64,000 nucleotides of DNA from JAXMDC01 sp046349035 (GCA_046349035.1 JAXMDC010000002.1:930001-994000); one strand, 5' to 3'. Counted from the first letter of the stretch, positions 38,916 through 48,331 are shown. The notes: a model not told the origin generated them from the sequence alone. Numbers and translations are program-made.

Positions 38916-39851
38916 CTATCCTTTGGCCGGCGTGGCCTCCGGCCCGCTTACCGCCTTCGGCCGGATGTTGAAGTAGATGAGGATCGGCCCGCCGATGAAG
39001 ATCGACGACGCGGTCGCTACGATTACGCCCCAGATCATGGCGGCGGTGAACGATCGCACGACTGGCCCGCCGAAGAGGTAGAGCGAGATCAGCGCCAACA
39101 ACAGCGTCAGCGATGTGATGATTGTGCGCGCCAGCGTCTGGTTCGTGGCGAGGTCGATAATGTCGCTCACCGACATCTGCTTGTAGCGCCGCAGGATCTC
39201 GCGGATGCGGTCGAAGATGACCACTGTATCGTTCAGCGAATAGCCGACGATAGTGAGAATGGCGGCGATGCTGGAGAGGTCGAAGTCGATCTGCGTCAGC
39301 GCGAAGAAGCCGACGGTTAGAATAGCATCATGGGCGAGCGTCGCCACGGCGGCGATCCCGAACTGCCACTCGAAGCGGAACCAGATGTAGAGCATGATGC
39401 CGGTGATGGTGAACAGGACAGCGAGCGTTCCCGTCCGCGCCAGTTCGCCGGAAACGCGGGGGCCCACCACTTCGACCCGGCGGAACTCGTAGTCGGTCTT
39501 GCCGAGCGCGCCCTGCACCTTGTCGACGACCGCCTGCTGCGCTGCCTCTCCGCCCTCCTGCGCAGCGATGCGGATGAGGACGTTGCTGGCATCGCCGATG
39601 TTTTGCACCTGCACTTCGCCAAGCTCGAGCGCCGATACCTTGGCGCGAATCGCCGCCACGTCGGCTACCGGCTGGTTGATCGCATGCACCTCGAAAACGG
39701 TGCCGCCCTTAAAGTCGATGCCTTCGTTCACGCCCTTGGTGAAAAACAGGATGAACGACAGGGTCACTAGGACCAATGACACTGGCGTCCTGATCTTCGC
39801 CCATTTCATGAAGGGCAGCCTGGTGTTGTCGGGAATGAGCCGGAAGGGCAT
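38916..39851 (-). CDS. secF: Protein translocase subunit SecF
   Basis: 311 residues from ATG 39851. N-terminal membrane helix SLVLVTLSFILFFTKG, periplasmic domain starting GIDFKGGTVFEV, and the membrane domain with five further helices, including IVGYSLNDTVVIFDRIRE (the SecF hallmark) and SLTLLLALISLYLFGG. With SecD it uses the proton gradient to release exported proteins on the periplasmic side. Twelve bases from secD. Confidence 0.96.
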   Translation of the reverse strand: MPFRLIPDNTRLPFMKWAKIRTPVSLVLVTLSFILFFTKGVNEGIDFKGGTVFEVHAINQPVADVAAIRAKVSALELGEVQVQNIGDASNVLIRIAAQEGGEAAQQAVVDKVQGALGKTDYEFRRVEVVGPRVSGELARTGTLAVLFTITGIMLYIWFRFEWQFGIAAVATLAHDAILTVGFFALTQIDFDLSSIAAILTIVGYSLNDTVVIFDRIREILRRYKQMSVSDIIDLATNQTLARTIITSLTLLLALISLYLFGGPVVRSFTAAMIWGVIVATASSIFIGGPILIYFNIRPKAVSGPEATPAKG

Positions 39852-39863
39852 GAGGGGGCTCGC

Positions 39864-41471
39864 TTAGAGGGGGATGACCTTGGGTCGGAAGCGGGCGACC
39901 CAGAAGGCGACAATGCGGCGCGTGACGAGAATCGCCGTGAAGAGCGTACTGAGGATGCCGATGGCGGTCGTCACCGCAAAACCGCGGATCGGTCCGGAGC
40001 CGAGCCAAAAGAGTGCGATCGCGGCAATCAGTGCGGTCAGGTGGGCGTCGACGATGGTACCGAATGCCATGCGGAAGCCGGCATCGATGGCGGTGATCGT
40101 CGAGCGGCCGGCTTTCGCCTCCTCGCGGATGCGCTCGTAGATTAGCACGTTGGCGTCGACCGCCATGGCCATGGTCAGCACGATGCCGGCGATGCCCGGC
40201 AGCGTCAGCGTGGCGCCGATGGTGGTCAGAATGCCGACCATCAGGAAATTCGAGGCAATTAGCGCCAGGTCGGCAAAGACGCCGAAGATCCCGTAGTAGA
40301 CCAGCATGAAGACGGCAATGAACACCGTCGCCACGATCGAGGCGATGATACCGGCCCGGATCGAGTCGCGGCCGAGGCTGGGGCCGATGGTCCGTTCCTC
40401 GACGATCGTCAGCTTCGCCGGCAACGAGCCGGCCCGGAGCAGGATGGCGAGGTCATTGGCGCTCTGCACGGTGAAGCCGCCGGAAATCTGCCCCGAACCG
40501 CCGAGGATAGCGGTGCGGATGACCGGCGCCGAGATGACGACGTTGTCGAGGACGATGGCGAACGGCCGGCCGACATTCTGCTGCGTCACCAAGCCGAACT
40601 TCTGGCCACCGGACACCGTCATACGGAAATTCACGACCGGCTGATTGTCCTGCTGGTCGAAAGCAGCCTGGGCGTCGGTCAGATCTTCGCCGGTGAGGAG
40701 CGGCGTATCGTCGACGAGATAGCTGAGCCCGGGATTGTTGGCATCGACGATGGCGATTTGCCCGGGCCCGACCGATGCCGCCGCATCCTCGCTGCGGATT
40801 GTCGAGTTGACCATATGGAAGGTCAGCTGCGCGGTCTTGCCGATGATCGTCTTCAGGCGCTGCGGATCGGTGATGCCGGGCGCCTCCACAAGAATACGGT
40901 CGGTCCCCTCGCGCTGGATGCTGGACTCTGTCGTGCCCAGTTGGTTGACCCGGCGGTTGATGACTTCGATCGCCTGCTGGATGATCGCCGCCACCTTCTG
41001 GTTCAACCCAACCGGGTTGTACGCAAAGCGGATGAGGCCATCGTCCGCGACCGAGAGGTCGAATTCATAGACGGCGTTGCCGCCAAGCAGAGTCTGATTC
41101 AACTGGTTGCGAAGCGGGTCGAGACGCTTGCGAGCCTCAGCGAGCGAGGCGACGTCGCGTAGGCGCAGCTGCGCCCCCTGAGCCTGAATGCCGAGGCCGG
41201 TGTAGCCGATGCGCGGCTCTTTGGTCATCTCCTTGCGGACATCCGCGACCAGCGTTCTCAGCCGCCGGTCGACGTAGTCGCCGCGATCCACTTCGTAGAG
41301 GAGATAGGCTCCGCCCTGCAGGTCGAGCCCGAGCACCAGTTGCCGCTTCGGCATAAAGCCCGGCCAGGTCGCCACCGTCTCCTTGCTGAAGAAATTCGGG
41401 ATCGTCACCAGAAAGCCGGCAAGCAGCACGGCAGCAATGACGATGTTTTGCCAGCGGGCGAAATGGAGCAT
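39864..41471 (-). CDS. secD: Protein translocase subunit SecD
   Basis: 535 residues from ATG 41471. First helix IVIAAVLLAGFLVTIP, then the large periplasmic region with LGLDLQGGAYLLYEVD, VIRRVNQLGTTE-like INRRVNQLGTTESSIQREG and RILVEAPGI. The membrane domain follows with LTLPGIAGIVLTMAMAVDANVLIYERIREE, the conserved SecD motif. Second gene of yajC-secD-secF. Confidence 0.97.
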   Translation of the reverse strand: MLHFARWQNIVIAAVLLAGFLVTIPNFFSKETVATWPGFMPKRQLVLGLDLQGGAYLLYEVDRGDYVDRRLRTLVADVRKEMTKEPRIGYTGLGIQAQGAQLRLRDVASLAEARKRLDPLRNQLNQTLLGGNAVYEFDLSVADDGLIRFAYNPVGLNQKVAAIIQQAIEVINRRVNQLGTTESSIQREGTDRILVEAPGITDPQRLKTIIGKTAQLTFHMVNSTIRSEDAAASVGPGQIAIVDANNPGLSYLVDDTPLLTGEDLTDAQAAFDQQDNQPVVNFRMTVSGGQKFGLVTQQNVGRPFAIVLDNVVISAPVIRTAILGGSGQISGGFTVQSANDLAILLRAGSLPAKLTIVEERTIGPSLGRDSIRAGIIASIVATVFIAVFMLVYYGIFGVFADLALIASNFLMVGILTTIGATLTLPGIAGIVLTMAMAVDANVLIYERIREEAKAGRSTITAIDAGFRMAFGTIVDAHLTALIAAIALFWLGSGPIRGFAVTTAIGILSTLFTAILVTRRIVAFWVARFRPKVIPL

Positions 41472-41499
41472 CGGATCAACCTATGCCAATGGCAGGCGG

Positions 41500-41835
41500 T
41501 TATGCATCGTCCTTGACCGGCTCGCCCTTGGCGCGCACGTCGGCGACCATCGCGCGCTGCAGACGCACCTTAATGTTCGGAGCGATTTCGACCAGCAACT
41601 CCGCATCGTCGACGACCTTGGAAACCGTTGCGATGATCCCCCCGGACGTCACGATCGTATCGCCCCGCCGCACTGCCTTGATCATTTCCCGATGCTGCTT
41701 CTGGCGCGCCTGCTGCGGCCGGATAATCAGGAAATACATAATACCGAAAATGATGAGAATCGGCAGGAACTGGACGAGAGCGTCCGGTGCAAAAGGATTG
41801 CCGCCGGCCTGCGCGTAGGCGGGTGTAACGAACAT
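41500..41835 (-). CDS. yajC: Preprotein translocase subunit YajC
   Basis: 111 residues from ATG 41835. One membrane helix (FLPILIIFGIMYFLIIRPQQ) carries the family motif RPQQ, followed by KAVRRGDTIVTSGGIIATVSKV. It heads the secDF operon. A 251-base gap with no further gene separates it from the divergent DUF815 gene. Confidence 0.95.
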   Translation of the reverse strand: MFVTPAYAQAGGNPFAPDALVQFLPILIIFGIMYFLIIRPQQARQKQHREMIKAVRRGDTIVTSGGIIATVSKVVDDAELLVEIAPNIKVRLQRAMVADVRAKGEPVKDDA

Positions 41836-42086
41836 CGGCTGCTCCCGAACGGAGGCTTCTGGAGGAGAGAACTGGCCGCGGGCGGCCGCGTCCGGTCGCT
41901 TTGAACCGGAACTCCCTCCCCCGGCGTGAACGGCCGCGGACTATACCGAGGCGAGCCCCTATTGCAATCGACTTCGCCTGGACCCCAGGTGGCCGGGAGC
42001 CGCGCTTAACCGTCGGGGCAGGCTAAACTGGCGGCCAGAAGTGCCGCTATGCTAGGCCGCTCCAGCCTCCCTGTCAGGAATGAGAC

Positions 42087-42962
42087 ATGTCCGAGGATCA
42101 GCTGCGGCGACTGGGCGACCGCCTCGACCGCCTCGTGGCGTTGATCGAGCGCGCTGTGCCACCGGCACCGGTCGAGCCGGATTTTACCTTGGCCGACGCG
42201 TTCGTCTGGCAAGCCGAGGTGCACCGTTTCGACCCGATCCGGCTCGTCAACCGAGTCCACATCGATCTGCTCAAGGGGATCGACCGCTCGCGTGACCAGC
42301 TCCTAGAGAACACGCGACGCTTTGCCCGCGGCCTTTCGGCCAACAATGCCCTGCTCTGGGGCGCCCGCGGCATGGGAAAGAGTTCCCTCGTCAAGGCGGT
42401 ACATGCCACCATTATCGCCGAAGGCGTCGCAGCGCCGCCGCTGAAACTCGTGGAGATCCATCGCGAGGATATCGCTGCACTGCCCGAGGCAATGGCCCGC
42501 CTGGCGCCTGCCCCCTTTCGCTTCCTCGTGTTCTGCGACGACCTTTCTTTCGACGCCGCCGACACATCCTATAAATCCCTGAAAGCCGCCCTGGAGGGTG
42601 GGATCGCCGGACGCCCGGCCAATGTCCTCTTCTACGCCACCTCCAATCGCCGCCACCTCCTGCCGCGCGACATGATGGAGAACGAGGCATCGACCGCAAT
42701 CAATCCGCATGAAGCGGTCGAGGAAAAGGTATCGCTATCCGACCGCTTTGGCCTGTGGCTCGGCTTTCACAACTGCAGCCAGGAAGAGTACCTGGCGATG
42801 GTCGAAAGCTATGCCACTCACCATGGGCTGCGGATAGTTACGGGCGACCTGCGCGCCCGCGCGCTCGAATGGGCCGCCACAAGGGGTGCCCGTTCCGGAC
42901 GTGTCGCCTGGCAGTTTACGCAGGATCTGGCGGGGCAGCTAGGGGTTCCCCTGAAGGGGTAG
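42087..42962 (+). CDS. DUF815 AAA+ ATPase
   Basis: 291 residues, ATG at 42087. Walker A GARGMGKSS at 92-100 and Walker B FRFLVFCDDLSF near 145, followed by the DUF815 hallmarks YKSLKAALEGG, NVLFYATSNRRHLLPRDM, SDRFGLWLGFHNCSQEEYL and AWQFTQDL. The family is a DnaA/DnaC-like ATPase of unknown client. The gene lies between yajC (-) and nlpD (-), its usual alphaproteobacterial neighbourhood, but on the opposite strand. Its last twelve codons form the left arm and loop of a long hairpin. Confidence 0.93.
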   Translation: MSEDQLRRLGDRLDRLVALIERAVPPAPVEPDFTLADAFVWQAEVHRFDPIRLVNRVHIDLLKGIDRSRDQLLENTRRFARGLSANNALLWGARGMGKSSLVKAVHATIIAEGVAAPPLKLVEIHREDIAALPEAMARLAPAPFRFLVFCDDLSFDAADTSYKSLKAALEGGIAGRPANVLFYATSNRRHLLPRDMMENEASTAINPHEAVEEKVSLSDRFGLWLGFHNCSQEEYLAMVESYATHHGLRIVTGDLRARALEWAATRGARSGRVAWQFTQDLAGQLGVPLKG

Positions 42963-43016
42963 CTGCCCCGCCAGTCGATTCGATCAGTCTTGGGGTTCGG
43001 AGGTCAGGACTGATCG
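42927..43016. repeat. Two consecutive long hairpins between convergent genes
   Basis: Hairpin one: a perfect 14-bp stem, CTGGCGGGGCAGCT (42927-42940) with AGCTGCCCCGCCAG (42961-42974). Its 20-base loop contains a smaller AGGGG/CCCCT palindrome. Hairpin two: a perfect 9-bp stem, CGATCAGTC (42981-42989) with GACTGATCG (43008-43016). They span the end of the DUF815 gene and the gap to nlpD. No T runs follow in either direction, so they are not classical terminators, though they may block read-through or stabilise mRNA ends. Confidence 0.85.
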
Positions 43017-43028
43017 GGGAGTTCGGCC

Positions 43029-44399
43029 TCAGCCGGTCTGGCCGAGGTATTCCAGCGGGTTCACCGGGTTGGAACCGCGGCGAAGCTCGAAATGAAGCTG
43101 CGGGGCGGTGACCGAACCGGTGGCACCGGCCTTGCTGATGGTCTGCCCGCGCTTCACCGTGTCGCCGCGCTTGACCAGCAGATCGCTGTTGTGCGCGTAG
43201 GCAGTCACCCATCCCCCCGCATGACGGATCAGGATGAGGTTGCCGTAGCCGGCGATTTCGTTGCCGGAATAGATCACCGTGCCCGCCTCGGCGGCCTTGA
43301 TCGACGTGCCGTCGGGAACCGACAGGTTGATGCCGTCATTGCGCTCGCCATTCGGCTTCGTCCCGAAATTGGAGATGATGCGGCCCTTGACCGGCCAGCG
43401 GAACTGCTGCCCATCCGAGGACGGACTGTCGACCGGCTCGGGGATGGCAGCCGCCGTCGCAACCGCACGATCGCCGCCCTTGCCGCCGTCGGCCGGCGCG
43501 CCGGATCGGACCGCGCCGGTGGGAACGGGGTCGGCGCTCGGCCTTGCCACCGCTGGCTGGACGACCGGCGTGCTAGGCGAAGCGCTGGCGGTAACCACCG
43601 CTGCCGGAGTGGCCGTCGGCGTCGTTGCGGCGGCAACCACCGGTGCGCCGGGCGCGGGAATCCGCAGGCGCTGCCCGACCTTCATCGGGTGAGCGGCGTC
43701 GATATTGTTGGCAGCCATCAGCTGCGTGAGCTTGATGCCGTATTGGCGGGCGATGCCTTCCAGCGACTCGCCGGGGCGCACCACATGCTCCTTGGCCGCG
43801 CTCGGCACCGCAGGATGGAGCGGCGTGCCGTCGCTTTTCCCGGGAATGGTGCCGAGGCTGGACGGGCCGGCCGCGGCCACCCGCGTCGCCGGTGCGCCAG
43901 CCGAATGGCCCGGAATGACAACCTTGGTTCCGGCTGGAATCCGGGTCGCATCGACGAAACGGTTGGCTTCGATGATCTCGTCGACCGGGACATTGTAGCG
44001 CTGCGACAGCGTGAACAGCGTTTCGTTCGGGCCCAGGACGACGGTCTGACTCGCGGCCACCCGTGTCGGAGCAGGGCTGAAGCTGGCGCTGCCGCTGCCG
44101 GCCGCAGCATAGGCAGTGCCGCCCGCCGGCGGCAGGTCGGCGCGGGTGACCCCAACGGTCGGAGCGCCTGTCCCGTAGGAGACGTCCTCAGCGGCGGCTG
44201 GCGCCGCACCGCCCACCAATGCCGGCGGCATTGGCTGGCCGGAAGAGGAACCCAAACGCGCCCCGCTGGTCGCGCCTGTGGTGTAGGGGGAGCCGACGCG
44301 GGTGGCATCGGCGCAGCCGGCGGCGGAGCCGGCGAGGAGAGCAACTAGCGCTGCGTGCCCCAAAAAACGTGAACGAAACCAACGAATACGCTCACCCAT
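43029..44399 (-). CDS. nlpD: NlpD-like lipoprotein with LysM domains and a degenerate M23 (LytM) domain
   Basis: 456 residues from ATG 44399; a TTG at 44453 is possible but has no ribosome site. Lipoprotein signal: helix VALLAGSAAGC with Cys at about residue 29. Two LysM domains: ETLFTLSQRYNVPVDEIIEAN and ESLEGIARQYGIKLTQLMAAN. The C-terminal LytM domain has NDGINLSVPDGT where catalytic enzymes have H-x3-D, and QLHFELR where they have H-x-H. The metal site is therefore lost, as in E. coli NlpD, an activator of amidase AmiC. A role in daughter-cell separation is likely. It is downstream of pcm and surE, matching the surE-pcm-nlpD order. Confidence 0.93.
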   Translation of the reverse strand: MGERIRWFRSRFLGHAALVALLAGSAAGCADATRVGSPYTTGATSGARLGSSSGQPMPPALVGGAAPAAAEDVSYGTGAPTVGVTRADLPPAGGTAYAAAGSGSASFSPAPTRVAASQTVVLGPNETLFTLSQRYNVPVDEIIEANRFVDATRIPAGTKVVIPGHSAGAPATRVAAAGPSSLGTIPGKSDGTPLHPAVPSAAKEHVVRPGESLEGIARQYGIKLTQLMAANNIDAAHPMKVGQRLRIPAPGAPVVAAATTPTATPAAVVTASASPSTPVVQPAVARPSADPVPTGAVRSGAPADGGKGGDRAVATAAAIPEPVDSPSSDGQQFRWPVKGRIISNFGTKPNGERNDGINLSVPDGTSIKAAEAGTVIYSGNEIAGYGNLILIRHAGGWVTAYAHNSDLLVKRGDTVKRGQTISKAGATGSVTAPQLHFELRRGSNPVNPLEYLGQTG

Positions 44400-44495
44400 C
44401 GCAGTACTCACGCCTACTCGAACGGAGTGACTATGCGAGGGTAACGTTGACAAAGTTTTAAGCGCCCCCGGCCGGGAGCGCCGCGACTCATCCGC

Positions 44496-45176
44496 TCAAA
44501 GCACGGCTGCCTTGCCGGGGACGAGGGGCACGAACCGCACCTTTGCCACCTCGGTTTCGTTGAGACCATCGGCGCCTCGTTCGATCTTGACGAGGCGTTG
44601 CTCGTCCTCTTGCGGGCCGATGGCGATGACCGCCGCGCCGCCTGGGCCGATCTGGTCGCGGATTGCCGGCGGCAATTCGGTCACCGCAGCCGTAACGACG
44701 ATCCGGTCGAACGGCGCGTCGGTGGGCAACCCGATGAAGCCGTCGCCATGGACGAGCGTGACATTGGCGATGCCGAGCGTGGTCAGCCGCTGCCGCGCCG
44801 CCTCGATCAGCGACCGGTACCGCTCGACGCCATAGACGTGCCGGCAAAGCCCGGCGAGGATCGCCGTCTGGTAGCCGCTGCCTACGCCGACCTGCAGCAC
44901 CCGATGGCTGGGCAGCAAGTCGAGCGCCGCCGTCATCCGGCCAACGATCTCGGGAGCCGCCAGCGTCTGTCCGCAGTCGATCGGAATCGAGGTCTCAATG
45001 GTCGCGAAGGCCTGCCAGGCGGCCGGTACGAACAGCCGCCGGGGCACTGCTTCGATCGCGCCGGCCAGGCGCTGGTCGGTAATTCCACGCCGCCTGAGCC
45101 GTAGCAGCAGGTCCGCGGCCGCAACCAGATCCGTTTCGCCCGTCGCTTCGTCGGCGCGCGGATCGGCTGGTGTCAT
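44496..45176 (-). CDS. pcm: Protein-L-isoaspartate O-methyltransferase-like protein
   Basis: 226 residues from ATG 45176, five bases after the surE stop. SAM-binding motif I VGVGSGYQTAILAGL (usual IGTGSGYQ) and the C-terminal VRFVPLVPG match Pcm. The conserved GQTIS-x-P, whose Ser contributes to catalysis in known enzymes, reads GQTLAAP here, that is, Ala at the Ser position. The Pcm fold is clear, but activity on isoaspartate is uncertain. It methylates damaged aspartate residues in characterised members. Part of surE-pcm-nlpD. Confidence 0.9.
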   Translation of the reverse strand: MTPADPRADEATGETDLVAAADLLLRLRRRGITDQRLAGAIEAVPRRLFVPAAWQAFATIETSIPIDCGQTLAAPEIVGRMTAALDLLPSHRVLQVGVGSGYQTAILAGLCRHVYGVERYRSLIEAARQRLTTLGIANVTLVHGDGFIGLPTDAPFDRIVVTAAVTELPPAIRDQIGPGGAAVIAIGPQEDEQRLVKIERGADGLNETEVAKVRFVPLVPGKAAVL

Positions 45177-45181
45177 GGCCG

Positions 45182-45949
45182 CTACCGCAGCCGGGCGCGG
45201 AGCCGCTCGGCCGTGCCGTGATCCGTCATGTCGAGGCGGAGCGGAGTAATCGAGATTTGCCCGTTGTCGACCGCCGTCAAGTCGGTGCCGACGCTCTTGT
45301 CGAGGCGCCGCCTTGTATAGCCCAGCCAATAGTAGGGCCTGCCCCGCCCATCGGCCCGCTCCTGGACGAACAGCCCGTGCGTCAGCCGGCCCTGCACGGT
45401 CACCACCGGCTTGCCGGCCGCCTCCGGCGGCACGTCGGGAAAATTGACGCTGAAGAACTGACCTTCGCCGAAGCCGAAATCGAGCAGCGCCCGAATCACG
45501 CCGGGGGCATGGTGCTCGGCGGTCTCCCAGCGCACTGTCTCCCGCGCGCCGCGCAGGTCGCGGTCGAAAGCCTGGCTGAGAGCGATCGATGGAATACCGA
45601 GCAGCGTTCCCTCGATCGCTCCGGCAATGGTGCCGGAATAGGTAACGTCGTCGGCAACGTTCTCGCCGGCATTGATGCCAGCCAGAACCAGGTCCGGTGC
45701 CTTGTCGGCCGCGATCTGACGCACCGCCATGATCACGCAGTCGGTCGGGGTGCCGCTGACGGCAAACTTCCGCGGGCCGAGTTGGCGCAGTCGCAGCGGG
45801 TCGTTCAAGGTCAGCGAGTGGGCAAGGCCGCTTTGATCGCTCTCCGGTGCCACCACCCAGATGTCGCTGGAGAGGCTCGCGGCAACGCGTTCCAGCGCCG
45901 CCAGCCCCGGCGAGTGCACGCCGTCGTCGTTGGTAAGGAGGATGCGCAT
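45182..45949 (-). CDS. surE: 5'/3'-nucleotidase SurE
   Basis: 255 residues from ATG 45949. Starts MRILLTNDDGVHSPG, with the metal-binding Asp pair, then VVAPESDQSGLAHSLTL, SGTPTDCV and LVLAGINAGENVADDVTYSGTIAGA, all diagnostic of SurE. Hydrolyses nucleoside monophosphates during stationary phase and stress. It is between serS and pcm, 31 bases after serS. Confidence 0.97.
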   Translation of the reverse strand: MRILLTNDDGVHSPGLAALERVAASLSSDIWVVAPESDQSGLAHSLTLNDPLRLRQLGPRKFAVSGTPTDCVIMAVRQIAADKAPDLVLAGINAGENVADDVTYSGTIAGAIEGTLLGIPSIALSQAFDRDLRGARETVRWETAEHHAPGVIRALLDFGFGEGQFFSVNFPDVPPEAAGKPVVTVQGRLTHGLFVQERADGRGRPYYWLGYTRRRLDKSVGTDLTAVDNGQISITPLRLDMTDHGTAERLRARLR

Positions 45950-45980
45950 CGTCTTGCGTAGGCCCCGGCGGCGCTGGCCG

Positions 45981-47390
45981 CTAGCCGCCGATCCTCTCGG
46001 CGTCGCCCATGTATGGGCGAAGAGCCGTGGGGATGGTGATCGAGCCGTCCTCGTTCTGGTAGGTCTCAAGCACGGCAATGAGGGCTCGGCCGACCGCGAC
46101 GCCAGACCCGTTCAGCGTATGCACCAAGCGGGTCCCCTTGCCATCGGTTGGCCGATAGCGGGCCTGCATCCGCCGCGCCTGGAAGTCGCCGCACACCGAA
46201 CAGGACGATATCTCGCGGTAGGTACCCTGCCCCGGCAGCCAGACCTCGATGTCCCAGGTCTTCTGCGAGGCAAAACCCATGTCGCCGGTCGAGAGCGTCA
46301 TCACCCGATAGGGCAGTTCAAGCCGCTGCAGCACCGCCTCGGCCGAATTGAGCATCCTCTCGTGTTCGGCGCGCGACTGCTCGGGCGTGGTGATCGAGAC
46401 GAGTTCCACCTTGTCAAACTGATGCTGACGCAGCATGCCGCGTGTATCGCGCCCAGCGGCGCCGGCTTCCGAGCGAAAACACGGCGTCAGAGCCGTAAAG
46501 CGGAGCGGCAGGTTGGCCTCCTCCAGGATCGCTTCGCGGACGAGGTTGGTCAGCGGCACCTCGGCGGTCGGGATCAGCCACCGGCGCCCCTTGATCGCTT
46601 CGACCTCAATGGCGTCCTGCACTTTGCCGAGGCGAAAGAGCGCATTGAGGTCGGCGCTTTCGGTTGGCAGGGCGACCTGATTGAGGACCGCCTCATTGAC
46701 GATCTTCTTGATGCCGAGCGAGTGGACGTAAAATTGATCGTCCTCGAACTTCGGCAGCTGCGCGGTGCCGAACATCACCTCGTCACGTACCATCAGCGGC
46801 GGCTGCACCTCGGTGTAGCCGTGCTCTCCGGTGTGAAGGTCGAGCATGAACTGACCGAGCGCGCGTTCCAGCCGCGCCAGCTGGCCGAGCAGGATAACAA
46901 AGCGCGCCCCAGAAAGCCGGCCGGCAGTGTCGAAATCCATCAGCCTCAGTTGTTCGCCGAGTTCGAAGTGTTCCTTCGGCTGGAAAGCGTAGCGCCGCGG
47001 CTCGCCGAAGCGCTTATACTCGACATTCGCGGTCTCGTTGGGTCCGACCGGCACATCCGGAAGGGGCACGTTGGGGATCAGCGCTAGAGCTGTTTCGAGT
47101 GCCTTCTCATTGTCGCGCCCGCGCTCCTCCGCTGTTTGCAGGAACGCCTTCCACTCGGCGACCTTGGCGATCAGATGCTGGGCTGTCGCTTCGTCGCCAC
47201 CCGCCTTGGCCCGTCCGATCTCCTTGGACGCGGCATTCCGCAGCTCCTGCGCCTCCTGCAGCTTGGCGATGTGGGTGCGCCGGGTCTCGTCGAGAGCGAT
47301 AAGCCGTTCCGCCGCCGGTGCCGCGCCGCGGTGCCGAAGGGCCGCGTCGAGTGCGTCGGGGTTATCGCGAATCCACTTGATGTCGAGCAT
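45981..47390 (-). CDS. serS: Seryl-tRNA synthetase
   Basis: 469 residues from ATG 47390. N-terminal coiled-coil arm (about 25-110) that grips the long tRNA-Ser variable arm. Class II motifs: LARLERALGQFMLDLH (motif 1 region), FRSEAGAAGRDTRGMLRQHQFDKVEL (motif 2) and LNGSGVAVGRALIAVLETYQ (motif 3). Normal length apart from a slightly longer middle segment. First gene after tatC, with 125 bases between. Confidence 0.97.
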   Translation of the reverse strand: MLDIKWIRDNPDALDAALRHRGAAPAAERLIALDETRRTHIAKLQEAQELRNAASKEIGRAKAGGDEATAQHLIAKVAEWKAFLQTAEERGRDNEKALETALALIPNVPLPDVPVGPNETANVEYKRFGEPRRYAFQPKEHFELGEQLRLMDFDTAGRLSGARFVILLGQLARLERALGQFMLDLHTGEHGYTEVQPPLMVRDEVMFGTAQLPKFEDDQFYVHSLGIKKIVNEAVLNQVALPTESADLNALFRLGKVQDAIEVEAIKGRRWLIPTAEVPLTNLVREAILEEANLPLRFTALTPCFRSEAGAAGRDTRGMLRQHQFDKVELVSITTPEQSRAEHERMLNSAEAVLQRLELPYRVMTLSTGDMGFASQKTWDIEVWLPGQGTYREISSCSVCGDFQARRMQARYRPTDGKGTRLVHTLNGSGVAVGRALIAVLETYQNEDGSITIPTALRPYMGDAERIGG

Positions 47391-47515
47391 GAGGGTCAGC
47401 CCCCGCTACCAGAGCCGACAAGCCCTAGGAATCAGCCGGCCGAGCGGCCGACTCGTGCCGGCGGACAATAACCACACGCCCGGCGCGGCGATCAAGCGCC
47501 CATGCCAAACGGTGG

Positions 47516-48331
47516 CTACGCCGCGGAGGTCGCCGCCTCTTCGCGCAGCTTGCGCTGGCGCTCCACGACCCCGACCGAGACGATCGAGATCTCGTAAAGC
47601 AGCATCGTCGGAATTGCGAGGCTGATCTGACTGAAGACATCGGGCGGCGTCAGCACGGCAGCCGCGGCAAAGGCTATCACCACGGCATAGCGGCGACCGC
47701 CCTTCAGCCCGGCCTGTGTCACGACGCCGAGACGGGCGAGCAGCGTCAAGATCACCGGCAGTTGGAAGACGAGGCCGAAGGCGAGGATCAGCGTCGTGAT
47801 CAGGCTGAGATACTCGTTGACCTTGACCTGCATCTTGATGGTCACATCGCCCGGTCCTCCGATCTGCTCGAACGACCAGAAGAACTTCAAGGCGAGCGGC
47901 AGCACGCCGAAATAGACCAGCAGGCCGCCGCAAATGAAAAGCAACGGCGTCGCTACGAGGTAGGGCAGGAAAGCCTTCCGCTCGTTCCGATAGAGGCCGG
48001 GAGCGGCAAACCGGTAGATCTGCGTAGCGATGACGGGGAAGGCAAAGAAAAGCGCTCCGAACAGCGCCAGTTTCATCTGCGTCAGGAAGAACTCCTGCGG
48101 CGCAGTGTAGATCATTTCCGGATGGCGGTCTTCGCCCCCCGCCCATACATAGGGGCGCAGCAGCACCTGGTAGATCGGATTGGCGAAGGCAAAGCAGACG
48201 GCGAACGCGACTCCGATCGCGATAAAGGCTCGGATAAGCCGTGTGCGCAGTTCGATGAGGTGGGAGATCAACGGGGCTCGGCTCGCCTCGATCTCCTCTT
48301 CGCCCTCGCGCTTGACTTCGGGCCCGTCCAC
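47516..48331 (-). CDS. tatC: Sec-independent translocase subunit TatC
   Basis: 271 residues, GTG start overlapping the tatB TAG by one base (TAGTG). Acidic N-terminus, then APLISHLIELRTRLIRAFIAI (the TatC signature HL-x-ELR) and six membrane helices, including YLSLITTLILAFGLVFQLPVIL. It is the receptor for twin-arginine signal peptides, with TatA and TatB encoded directly upstream. Confidence 0.97.
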   Translation of the reverse strand: MDGPEVKREGEEEIEASRAPLISHLIELRTRLIRAFIAIGVAFAVCFAFANPIYQVLLRPYVWAGGEDRHPEMIYTAPQEFFLTQMKLALFGALFFAFPVIATQIYRFAAPGLYRNERKAFLPYLVATPLLFICGGLLVYFGVLPLALKFFWSFEQIGGPGDVTIKMQVKVNEYLSLITTLILAFGLVFQLPVILTLLARLGVVTQAGLKGGRRYAVVIAFAAAAVLTPPDVFSQISLAIPTMLLYEISIVSVGVVERQRKLREEAATSAA

